Source: Desulfosporosinus sp. BRH_c37 (GTDB taxonomy: Bacteria; Bacillota; Desulfitobacteriia; Desulfitobacteriales; Desulfitobacteriaceae). From it: a stretch of 36,270 bases of DNA. The number at the start of each line of letters is the position of its first letter. Within the stretch, counting starts at the first letter, position 1. Under the pieces are notes generated by a model. That model was not told where the DNA came from. It was given only the letters and a program-made list of their open reading frames with translations, and ran no database searches. Positions 25,042 to 31,950 of this stretch are shown here, piece by piece. Location: contig LOEW01000145.1 in NCBI GenBank assembly GCA_001516045.1, positions 1 through 36,270 of the forward strand, given 5' to 3'. Made by a program: the position numbers and the translations under genes.

Positions 25042-26370
25042 TTATATTACATTCCATTTACTGTAAACTGTAGGGTGTTTAACGATTCTTTCAAGTAAGT
25101 TGGTTAAAACATTAATTTCACTGAAGTCGTTGTAGATACCGAAGCTGAGTCGAACTACACCAGGGCGGGGAGCGTCCCCACTCTTTTTATAGAACACCAT
25201 TTGTTTCGGGGAAATGGATAATAGCTGTTGAATATAGGGCTGGGTACAAAAACATCCGGTACGAACCGCGATACCCGCCTCATCCGATAGTATAGCTGCC
25301 ACTTGTTGGTGAGCTATTCCTTTAATATTAAAAGGGATAACCCCAATTCTGGGTTCACCTTGGACGGTATGAGAGTAAAGCGTTATCCCAGGGATTGATT
25401 TTAGCTTCAGGTTGGCATAGTTGGTAAGCTCATTCTCATAGTTATCTATGTTCCTCATGCCTATGGCAGTTAAGGTTTTAATCGCTGCCACGAGAGCTAC
25501 AACCCCCATAACGTTGGGGGTTCCCGCCTCTTCTTTATGGGGAGCGTTTTCCCACACTACCCAATCATGGGTCACGGTCTCAGCGGTACCTCCGCCCACG
25601 AATTCTGAAATACCCTGCTTAAATGTATCTTGCGGGCCAATGAGTACTCCAGTGCCAAAGGGAGCGTACATTTTATGAGCGGAAAAAGCAAGATAATCGA
25701 TATGCTGGAGTGGATTATTCGGTTTCATATTAACTGCATGGTGAGGGACCAACTGTGCGCCATCGACTAGTATCTTTGCCTTGTAGCGGTGGGCTAATTC
25801 TGCTATTTTATGTATCGGGTTTACATATCCTGTAACATTGGAGGCTCCGGTTACAGTTACGAGTTCAACATTGCCCTTATGAAAATTTAATTTATGCTCT
25901 AAATTTTCAAGGCTTAATTTTCCATTGAGATTTGTTTCAACATAATCTACTTGAAACTTATTTCTCCACGGAAGATCGTTTGAATGGTGCTCCATCCAGC
26001 TCGATAAAATTACTCTTTTCTTATTTCCTTTCCAGAGACGATAAGATAATTTGTTGATTGCTTCTGTCGTATTTTTGACAAATATTACGGTATCGTGGTG
26101 AGGGTCGGCATTGACAAATTTTAGGACAATTGACCTTGCTTCTTCAAAGAGCTGGGAAGAAAGCTTTGACTTATAACCGGTGCCACGATGGATAGAAGAA
26201 TACATAGTAGAAAAGTTATTGATTTCTTCCATTACTGAAACAAAGGGAGGAGTTGAAGCCGCGTTATCAAAGTTTATGGCTGAAGCATATTTACCGTTTT
26301 TCAGAGGGATCTTTGTGTCAGCCCCTACAACTAGATGCCTGTAATTGGACTGTGCCAACTTATAATTCAT
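25042..26370 (-). CDS. class V aminotransferase, cysteine desulfurase-like
   Basis: The ATG at 26370 is preferred (GGGTGATT just upstream); TTG 26382 is an alternative. The 442 residues carry FDNAAST near the N-terminus, KNTTEAIN (99-106), MEHHSNDLPW (126-135), LVDGAQ (D203, PLP ring) and FSAHKMYAPFGTG with the Schiff-base K233. The C-terminal VRTGCFCTQPY places C373 and C375 where SufS-type enzymes have their persulfide Cys. This supports removal of sulfur from cysteine or selenium from selenocysteine. The protein is longer than typical SufS (about 405), with insertions after residue 240. It is upstream of, and probably co-transcribed with, the DsrE-like gene. It is not iscS or sufS by context, as there is no scaffold gene nearby. 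Confidence 0.85.
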   Translation of the reverse strand: MNYKLAQSNYRHLVVGADTKIPLKNGKYASAINFDNAASTPPFVSVMEEINNFSTMYSSIHRGTGYKSKLSSQLFEEARSIVLKFVNADPHHDTVIFVKNTTEAINKLSYRLWKGNKKRVILSSWMEHHSNDLPWRNKFQVDYVETNLNGKLSLENLEHKLNFHKGNVELVTVTGASNVTGYVNPIHKIAELAHRYKAKILVDGAQLVPHHAVNMKPNNPLQHIDYLAFSAHKMYAPFGTGVLIGPQDTFKQGISEFVGGGTAETVTHDWVVWENAPHKEEAGTPNVMGVVALVAAIKTLTAIGMRNIDNYENELTNYANLKLKSIPGITLYSHTVQGEPRIGVIPFNIKGIAHQQVAAILSDEAGIAVRTGCFCTQPYIQQLLSISPKQMVFYKKSGDAPRPGVVRLSFGIYNDFSEINVLTNLLERIVKHPTVYSKWNVI

Positions 26371-26537
26371 ACAATCACCCAATCTAAGCAGTTTTTTTCA
26401 ATATTTCTCTTCTTGCATGATATTTAGTTTCTCAGAAAATGTGACTGAAGTTAAGTTGTTAAGCTACATGATATCTGTGCTACTGAAACATACTAAACAT
26501 GGGTTACTATTTTATGTTGAGATACATGGAGGTAGAA

Positions 26538-26663
26538 ATGAAAAAGACAGGAGAGATCCAAAAACGTCCAAAAGGGTTCACTAGTGCTAAGTACGATTCT
26601 AGAAGTGCAGAATTTAAACAGGAACAGAAAAAGGCTAAACGTGCTGAAAAGAGTGAGTTCTAA
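26538..26663 (+). CDS. small basic protein (41 aa), unknown
   Basis: ATG 26538 with a good GGAGG (26528-26532). The product is Lys/Arg-rich and hydrophilic throughout, with QKRPKGFTSAKYDSRSAEFK and then a helical KQEQKKAKRAEKSEF. There is no Cys, membrane segment or recognised motif. It could be a nucleic-acid-associated or spore-core peptide, but that is conjecture. A hairpin follows at 26677-26714. Confidence 0.6.
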   Translation: MKKTGEIQKRPKGFTSAKYDSRSAEFKQEQKKAKRAEKSEF

Positions 26664-26676
26664 GAGTTAATGACCC

Positions 26677-26714
26677 GAATCTAGGCCTCAAGCCTGGCTC
26701 GAGGTCTAGATTTC
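26677..26714 (+). terminator. hairpin after the small basic gene
   Basis: GAATCTAGgCCTC (26677-26689) pairs with GAGGtCTAGATTT through one G-T pair around 11 bases, followed by CTATCCCC. The U-tract is weak. Confidence 0.45.
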
Positions 26715-26717
26715 TAT

Positions 26718-26762
26718 CCCCACCAAAGTCGCGATATTCAACTTTAGTTGAACGAGTTCACT
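26718..26762 (-). repeat. dispersed inverted repeat, left copy
   Basis: Read on the minus strand, 26762-26737 is identical over 26 bases to 30558-30583. The match continues with four differences to a GGGG tract at 26721-26718. It ends 8 bases before the pepT ribosome binding site. It lacks the downstream hairpins of the right copy. Confidence 0.85.
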
Positions 26763-26784
26763 GAGATATTGGAGGATGTAAAGA

Positions 26785-28059
26785 TTGTCAACTGTTACAG
26801 AAAGATTCTTAAAGTATATTAAATTTGATACCATGTCTAGCGAAGAGGATACCGTCCCGATAACTCTGGGACAGATAGAGTTCGCCAAAGTTCTTGTTGA
26901 AGAATTAAAGACCATTAATATGGAAGATATTTCTTTAGATAAAAATGGCTATGTCATTGCTAATTTACCGGCAAATACGAAAAAGATAATCCCAGCTCTT
27001 GGTTTTATTGCACATTTGGATACTAGCCCAGATATGAGTGGTCAGGGAGTGAATCCCCAAATTATTGAAGATTATAATGGCCTGGATATCAAACTTCATA
27101 AGGAAAAGAATATTATATTATCTCCAAAGGATTTTCCTGAGCTTCTAAACTATAAGGGTAAAACACTGATTACAACGGACGGTACGACCTTGCTGGGGGC
27201 AGACGATAAAGCTGGAATTGCAGAAATTATGACAGCGATGGAGTATTTAAAAAACCATCCGGAAGTATTGCATGGTAAAATATGCATTGCGTTTACGCCC
27301 AATGAAGAGGTTGGGAGAGGAGCAGACCACTTCAATATTGAAAGGTTCGGAGCAGATTTTGCTTACACCATAGATGGCGGACCGCTTGGAGAACTAGAAT
27401 ATGAGAATTTTAATGCAGCGGGGGCGAAAGTAAATATACAAGGGAGAAATATTCATCCTGGTTCTGCAAAAGGGAAAATGATTAATGCCATTCTCCTAGC
27501 TCAGGAATATGTCGATCAATTACCTAAGGGCGAAACACCAGCAGAGACGGAAGGGTATGAAGGGTTTTATCACCTAACCGAAATACATGGGGAAGTTGAA
27601 AACGCCGTACTTCGGTATATCATAAGGGATTTTGACTTTACTTCTTTTGAAAAAAGGAAAGAACAGATGCAGAAGATTGCGGACAATCTCAATGACAAGT
27701 ATGGGAATGGAGCATTTAATGTCGAGATTAAAGATCAATATTTTAATATGAAAGAGAAGATCGAGCCAGTTAAACACATCGTAGACACTGCTGCAAAGGC
27801 TATGGAGGCAGTAGGAGTCGTTCCAGACATTCGCCCGATCCGAGGCGGAACTGATGGGGCAAGACTATCCTATATGGGTTTACCTACCCCAAATATATTT
27901 ACTGGCGGACATAATTTTCACGGAAAATATGAATTTATCCCAACATACGCCATGGCAAAGGCAGTTGAGGTTATTCTCAAAATTATCGAAATGTACTCAA
28001 GCGACGAAATAGGGAGGTCTAGGTCTAATGCACTTCTAAAAGAAAGGCCGGGTTTTTAA
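26785..28059 (+). CDS. pepT: peptidase T (tripeptide aminopeptidase)
   Basis: TTG 26785 after GGAGGATG (26771-26778); 424 residues. M20 metallopeptidase motifs are present: AHLDTSPD (H77, D79), LGADDKAG (bridging D140), FTPNEEVGRG (catalytic E174, ligand E175), TIDGGPLG (D197) and GGHNFHGKYEF near the C-terminus for the last Zn-binding His. A dimerisation lid domain spans about 208-320. It removes the N-terminal residue of tripeptides in the cytosol. The tail (SRSNALLKERPGF) extends some 15-20 residues beyond the usual family end (about 405-410), and its last codons lie inside a palindrome shared with the opposing gene. The stop overlaps that gene's stop. Confidence 0.94.
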   Translation: MSTVTERFLKYIKFDTMSSEEDTVPITLGQIEFAKVLVEELKTINMEDISLDKNGYVIANLPANTKKIIPALGFIAHLDTSPDMSGQGVNPQIIEDYNGLDIKLHKEKNIILSPKDFPELLNYKGKTLITTDGTTLLGADDKAGIAEIMTAMEYLKNHPEVLHGKICIAFTPNEEVGRGADHFNIERFGADFAYTIDGGPLGELEYENFNAAGAKVNIQGRNIHPGSAKGKMINAILLAQEYVDQLPKGETPAETEGYEGFYHLTEIHGEVENAVLRYIIRDFDFTSFEKRKEQMQKIADNLNDKYGNGAFNVEIKDQYFNMKEKIEPVKHIVDTAAKAMEAVGVVPDIRPIRGGTDGARLSYMGLPTPNIFTGGHNFHGKYEFIPTYAMAKAVEVILKIIEMYSSDEIGRSRSNALLKERPGF

Positions 28060-28070
28060 ACCCGGTCCTT
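28044..28070. terminator. shared palindrome containing two convergent stop codons
   Basis: AAGG-CCGGGTTT (28044-28055) pairs with AAACCCGG-t-CCTT (28058-28070). The pepT TAA (28057-28059) and the minus-strand gene's TAA (28058-28056) both lie at the apex. It is a probable bidirectional terminator, although U-tracts are short. Confidence 0.6.
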
Positions 28071-28184
28071 AGAATTATTTGTAGCACTCGTTGGAACCTT
28101 TTTCTTATCGCGATCGGAATTAAGGCGGTTGTCATCGACGTTAGCTGCATGGATTCTAGATTTGTCAGTTTTCTTATTGCCCAT
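28056..28184 (-). CDS. small hydrophilic protein (42 aa), unknown
   Basis: The minus-strand ATG at 28184 lies 8 bases after AAAGGGGATC. The product (MGNKKTDKSRIHAANVDDNR and onward, ending NNSKDRV) is highly charged, with no hydrophobic core, and is likely disordered. This composition is common in small sporulation-phase proteins, but no family is recognised. It shares its last bases with pepT on the other strand. Confidence 0.55.
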   Translation of the reverse strand: MGNKKTDKSRIHAANVDDNRLNSDRDKKKVPTSATNNSKDRV

Positions 28185-28297
28185 TTATTTGATCCCCTTT
28201 CGCTAGAGTATAAGCGTATGTGTGTATTTCTTCTTTGGCTTAGGATCTCCCAGATTTTCGGATCTAATGCAAAGAATGCTCTACCAAACAAATATTG

Positions 28298-28326
28298 TTG
28301 AAATTATGAACAAAATATAGTATACT
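28298..28326 (+). promoter_or_regulatory. sigma-A promoter of the 122-aa gene
   Basis: TTGAAA at 28298-28303, a 17-bp spacer and TATACT at 28321-28326. The leader to the start at 28457 is about 125 bases and contains a terminator-like hairpin. Confidence 0.6.
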
Positions 28327-28391
28327 AAATAAGTTAACAAATCAAATTTATTAAATTACTTTGAAATAAGAGCAATATAGCTTGGGGGATG

Positions 28392-28430
28392 ACAAGCAGA
28401 AATCCCAATGGCTGTTGCTTGTTTTTGTTT
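28392..28430 (+). promoter_or_regulatory. terminator-like hairpin in the leader (candidate attenuator)
   Basis: ACAAGCA (28392-28398) pairs with TGCTTGT (28416-28422), with inner CAG/CTG pairing also possible. TTTTGTTTGGG follows. It sits between promoter and ribosome binding site (28442-28449), so it would stop transcription before the gene unless overridden. Confidence 0.45.
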
Positions 28431-28456
28431 GGGTAATACTTTGAAAGGAGTCAATT

Positions 28457-28825
28457 ATGAGCGACGGCATTTCCATGAATAGTGAAAATGAAACAACTGA
28501 GATCTCTAGGTTAATTATTGAGAGATACTTAGAAAGAAAATTAAAAGTAACTGAAATTGTACACCATCTAAATGAGATTAATGATGACGATAGAACTGCA
28601 AATCTTGCAGTATTTATTGATATTGCCCATCATGCGAAATTCCATAAAGCTAAAAGGAAGTCTCTGTATGTCCCTGAAATAGGACGTACTAGAAAATCCA
28701 TAGAAGCAAAAATGTTAGAGAAGTACGGTATAGTATTTTATGGACCGTTATATACAAGCGATAGAGAAAGAATGCTTAAACAAATGGCAGAACGCACAAA
28801 AAGAGAACTGGGCTTACTTCGCTAA
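28457..28825 (+). CDS. hypothetical protein (122 aa)
   Basis: ATG 28457 with GAAAGGAG 7 bases upstream. The product is helical and charged and shows no signal peptide or membrane segment. The first part (ISRLIIERYLERKLKVTEIV) looks like a helix pair. The middle has DIAHHAKFHKAKRKSLYVPE, with two adjacent His and a basic patch. The end (GIVFYGPLYTSDRERMLKQM) returns to helix. No known fold or catalytic motif is recognised. Its own promoter, a leader hairpin and a good downstream terminator show an independently regulated single gene. Confidence 0.7.
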   Translation: MSDGISMNSENETTEISRLIIERYLERKLKVTEIVHHLNEINDDDRTANLAVFIDIAHHAKFHKAKRKSLYVPEIGRTRKSIEAKMLEKYGIVFYGPLYTSDRERMLKQMAERTKRELGLLR

Positions 28826-28914
28826 GCATAAGAGAGGATAATATAATTGATTAATCAGATCACTACAAATTTGATCCTATAGGTTTATGTGGTCGATTAT
28901 TTTTTTCTTCTTGG

Positions 28915-28939
28915 CGGCTCAGAATGAGCCGTCTTTTTA
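28915..28939 (+). terminator. Rho-independent terminator after the 122-aa gene
   Basis: CGGCTCA-GAA-TGAGCCG (28915-28931) with a perfect 7-bp stem, followed by TCTTTTTAAT. Confidence 0.85.
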
Positions 28940-29012
28940 ATACCCCCCCATTCCATTGCGCAGTACCATTGATCTGAATTACAAATTAATGAAAACTAAA
29001 GGTGGTATTAGC

Positions 29013-29288
29013 ATGCTTAAAACTATTAGCGCATATGTAAACGTGGCACTAGCAGATTATGATGAGTCAATGAAAAACCACGTGGTCGAACTAATGAAGG
29101 ACTCATTACGAGAACAATCAACAGAATACATTCTCGAAGATACTTGGGGAGTAGTCGAAAATAAACGTATGCTTTATAAAAATGAGGATGGAACTTTGGA
29201 GATCCAAGACCCGGAACTGTCAGAAATAAGTGATACTAGAGAAATGCTTGAAGTTATGACGGTAGTCTTAACTGCAAACGTGGGTTAG
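29013..29288 (+). CDS. hypothetical protein (91 aa)
   Basis: ATG 29013 is preferred over upstream in-frame starts because AAAGGTGG lies about 7 bases before it. The protein (MLKTISAYVNVALADYDESM and onward) is acidic and helical. Its centre reads DTWGVVENKRMLYKNEDGTLEI, then ISDTREMLEVMTVVLTANVG. No motif, signal or membrane segment is evident and I do not recognise it. The gap of 117 bp to the methyltransferase gene has no terminator, so co-transcription is possible. Confidence 0.6.
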   Translation: MLKTISAYVNVALADYDESMKNHVVELMKDSLREQSTEYILEDTWGVVENKRMLYKNEDGTLEIQDPELSEISDTREMLEVMTVVLTANVG

Positions 29289-29405
29289 GTCATCAAATTT
29301 GCCATTTCGTCGTACACCAATTATGATAGTCAGGATAGATGACAAACATAACAAGTCTCTATACATATTCTTGCATATCATTTGGTTAAGAGAGGTTGAA
29401 TCCAT

Positions 29406-30596
29406 ATGCCAAATATTGAACTGATCGCAACTGCCGCTTTTGGTTTGGAATCCATTGTGGCTCGTGAACTCAAAAAACTTGGGTATGATAACTTAAGAGT
29501 CGAAAACGGGAGAGTCTCCTTCGCCACTGATGAGCTGGGGATTTGTCGTACAAACCTCTGGTTACGTAGTTCTGATCGTGTCCTCCTTAAAATGGGCTCA
29601 TTCAAAGCCCGAACATTTGAAGAGCTTTTTCAGCAAACAAAAGCATTACCCTGGGAGGAATGGCTTCCCGAAAATGCGAACTTCCCCGTCCAAGGAAAAT
29701 CCATTAAATCCCAATTGTTTAGTGTTTCCGATTGTCAAGCTATTGTTAAAAAGGCGATTGTGGAACGTCTCAGAGGAAGCTATAGTAGGAGTTGGTTTGA
29801 AGAGACCGGACCCCGTTATCAGATCGAAGTTGCCTTGTTAAATGATATCGTAACACTGACCATAGACACGTCCGGATTAGGTTTACATAAGCGCGGATAC
29901 CGTCAACTTGCCGGACAAGCACCATTAAAAGAAACTTTGGCTGCGGCAATGCTTCAACTAAGCTTCTGGCACAAAGATCGTGCTTTAATAGACCCTTTTT
30001 GTGGGACCGGAACTATTCCCATCGAAGCGGCATTCATTGCCCAAAACCGAGCACCGGGCCTCAAACGTAGTTTTGCAGCAGAGAAATGGCCCAGAATCCC
30101 CAAAGCACTCTGGCAAGAAGCTTGGCAGGAAGCTCTTGATCTATGGAATCGAAACGTACCTTTACATATATACGGTTCAGATATCGATCCAAACGCATTG
30201 TCCTTAGCGCGCGCACACGCTATCGAGGCTGGGGTAGAAGATGTAATCCATTTCCAACGATTACCAGTGGCCGATGTGCGCTCTAGATTCAAATACGGGC
30301 ATATGATTGCTAACCCGCCGTACGGAGAACGACTTGGGGACGTCACAGAAATTGAAGGACTTTATCTTGAACTTGGCGAAACGTTTAATCGATTACAAAA
30401 CTGGTCCCTTCATATGCTAACCACTCATCAATTCCCAGAACGGTTAATAGGACGGCGTTGGGATAAAAGCCGTAAGCTTTATACTGGACGATTAGAGTGC
30501 CATTACTTCCAGTTCTTCGGTCCACGTCCACCTAGGGAGACGTACCAAAACGATGTAAGTGAACTCGTTCAACTAAAGTTGAACATCGAGACTTAG
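29406..30596 (+). CDS. 23S rRNA guanine-N2 methyltransferase, RlmL/YpsC type, with transposon-like C-terminal tail
   Basis: ATG 29406 after AGAGAGG; 396 residues. The N-terminal ferredoxin-like and THUMP part (1-160) begins IELIATAAFGLESIVARELK. The class I SAM fold has DPFCGTGTIPIEA (196-208) and the catalytic N-P-P-Y motif (303-306, IANPPYGERL). This architecture is typical of YpsC/RlmL enzymes that make m2G in 23S rRNA. The family domain ends near FFGPRPPRE. The last 15 or so residues (VSELVQLKLNIET) and the stop are encoded by the dispersed repeat at 30558-30603, so the original C-terminus has been replaced or extended. The catalytic core is intact. Confidence 0.9.
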   Translation: MPNIELIATAAFGLESIVARELKKLGYDNLRVENGRVSFATDELGICRTNLWLRSSDRVLLKMGSFKARTFEELFQQTKALPWEEWLPENANFPVQGKSIKSQLFSVSDCQAIVKKAIVERLRGSYSRSWFEETGPRYQIEVALLNDIVTLTIDTSGLGLHKRGYRQLAGQAPLKETLAAAMLQLSFWHKDRALIDPFCGTGTIPIEAAFIAQNRAPGLKRSFAAEKWPRIPKALWQEAWQEALDLWNRNVPLHIYGSDIDPNALSLARAHAIEAGVEDVIHFQRLPVADVRSRFKYGHMIANPPYGERLGDVTEIEGLYLELGETFNRLQNWSLHMLTTHQFPERLIGRRWDKSRKLYTGRLECHYFQFFGPRPPRETYQNDVSELVQLKLNIET

Positions 30597-30668
30597 GCGG
30601 GGGAGTCTACCCCCACCTAAGCGGAGTACGGGGGCCCACTCCCACTTGTAGAAGTGGGAGGCTTACGA
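30558..30668 (+). mobile_element. IS200/IS605-like right-end relic (right copy of the dispersed repeat)
   Basis: It opens with the repeat, including the 18-bp palindrome GTTCAACTAAAGTTGAAC. Two hairpins follow: CTTAGG-c-GGGGG / CCCCC-a-CCTAAG (30592-30621) and CTCCCACTT-GTAG-AAGTGGGAG (30639-30660), then GCTTACG. Closely spaced G/C-rich hairpins of this kind, ending in a GTGGGAGGCTTACG-like run, resemble right ends downstream of tnpB in IS605-group elements. No transposase gene is present. The family attribution is from memory of such ends. Confidence 0.5.
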
Positions 30669-31006
30669 TTGGATAAAACAAACTAAATTCTAGTGAGCTT
30701 TTACTACTTTCTGCCTTGAAAAATATATTTTCCATCATTCAGCGGTGCCACGCAGCGGCATGGGGGTCTGATAAGAACGAAAAAGTCTAATGCGATATCG
30801 CATTAGACTTTTTTAGCATAAACATTGACTAATTTGTAGCCTTCAGTCAGCCATTACAATATGTCACTTCTTAATAATAGAAACATATGATTAGCGATCA
30901 AATTCTGCAATGGTGATAATTAGAAATGATAATTTTACAAGCTATATGAACTCACATAGACTAGAATTGTTACAATAATATCAAGTGTAGGGAGGTTGAG
31001 GGATTA
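30669..31006. other. noncoding stretch before dsrM with a strong terminator
   Basis: No gene is seen. A perfect palindrome terminator lies at 30781-30814. Before it, 30741-30777 has a GC-rich segment (GCGGTGCCACGCAGCGGCATGG) that stands out from its AT-rich surroundings and has no assigned role. After it, the 190 bp before dsrM is AT-rich; TTTACA and TAGACT spaced 17 bp near 30936-30964 is only a weak promoter candidate. GGAGG (30991-30995) is the dsrM ribosome binding site. Confidence 0.6.
30781..30814. terminator. perfect 34-bp palindromic terminator
   Basis: AAAAAGTCTAATGCGAT and its exact complement are flanked by an A-run on the left and a T-run on the right, so it works in both directions. 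It insulates dsrM from the methyltransferase region. Confidence 0.85.
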
Positions 31007-31894
31007 ATGTTACTTAGTTTTATTGCGTATTTATCCATACTCCTTTTTGTCGGAATATCTGTTTTCAAAGCGTATCAATTTGCAAAAATGCCCATGCATG
31101 GACGAATGGAACTCTATCCCGTTCCTAAAGAAAAAGGGTTTGAACATGGGGGATCCTTTTATGAGGAAGTATCGTGGTGGAGTAAGCCTCACGAGATTTC
31201 TCATGTGAGGGAATTAGTTGAAATGGTTAAAGAAATACTTTTTATTAAGACATTGTTTGAGAACCAACGTCCATTTTGGTGGATTTCTTATGCGCTACAC
31301 CTAGGAATTTACTTTCTCATGGCCTGGACAATTTTATTGGTCATAGGAGCAGTGTCTGTACTCAACGGAATTATTGTAGCGGCCAACAGTCCCAGTATCT
31401 GGGGTCTGTTGATTTATTATTTATCTGTAGCGACAGGGATCTTCGGCCTCGCCCTGGGTACTTTAGGGGCGGGATTTTTATTTCTACGCAGGATGTTTGA
31501 CAATACTTTGAAAAAATATACAACTCCACAAGAGTACTTTAATCTTTTACTCCTTTTTGCGGCCTTATTCACAGGGGTCCTCACCTGGGGCGGTGATTTA
31601 TCCTTTGATAATGCCAGAGCCGTAACCGCGTACCTTATCACGTTTACGCCTTTTCCTGCCAGTGGTTTAGTAACCTTACATGTGATTTTAGTCGGAATTA
31701 TGTTAATTTATATTCCTATGAGTAAGATGAGTCACTACGTTGGAAAGTATTTTACGTTCCATACAGTTCTTTGGGACAATACTCCTAATCTTAGGGGGAG
31801 TGCGGTTGAGCAAAAAATTAAAGATGCGTCATCGTTTCGGCCAACAACCTCTTGGTCTGCCCCTCATATCAAGGCACCTAACGCACCCAAGTAA
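31007..31894 (+). CDS. dsrM: DsrM, membrane cytochrome b subunit of the DsrMK complex
   Basis: ATG 31007, 11 bases after GGAGG; 295 residues. It is a NarI/HdrE-type integral membrane protein with about five hydrophobic helices (N-terminus, then about 90-120, 133-160, 175-195 and 218-240). His residues in LHLGIYFLMAW and VTLHVILVG are the likely b-heme ligands. The segment SKMSHYVGKYFTFHTVLWDN near the C-terminus closely resembles known DsrM. It takes electrons from menaquinol and passes them to DsrK for sulfite (DsrC trisulfide) reduction. dsrK follows after 56 bp, and no dsrJOP genes are present next to it, as in other Gram-positive sulfate reducers. Confidence 0.93.
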   Translation: MLLSFIAYLSILLFVGISVFKAYQFAKMPMHGRMELYPVPKEKGFEHGGSFYEEVSWWSKPHEISHVRELVEMVKEILFIKTLFENQRPFWWISYALHLGIYFLMAWTILLVIGAVSVLNGIIVAANSPSIWGLLIYYLSVATGIFGLALGTLGAGFLFLRRMFDNTLKKYTTPQEYFNLLLLFAALFTGVLTWGGDLSFDNARAVTAYLITFTPFPASGLVTLHVILVGIMLIYIPMSKMSHYVGKYFTFHTVLWDNTPNLRGSAVEQKIKDASSFRPTTSWSAPHIKAPNAPK

Positions 31895-31950
31895 TAACTT
31901 CCAATCTTCCAATTCTTAAGTGTTAACTATTTGAAAAAGGAGATCTAAGA

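Noticed and set aside
26718..30603. Active composite transposon between the two inverted repeats
   Set aside because: No transposase, no visible target duplications, and the left copy lacks the hairpins of the right copy. Only relic status is supported.
30741..30777. Degenerate c-di-GMP-I (GEMM) riboswitch, suggested by ACGCAG and GGGGGTCT
   Set aside because: The 5' half with the GCAAACC-like conserved segment is missing, and no closing stem could be drawn. The following perfect terminator is a plain palindrome.
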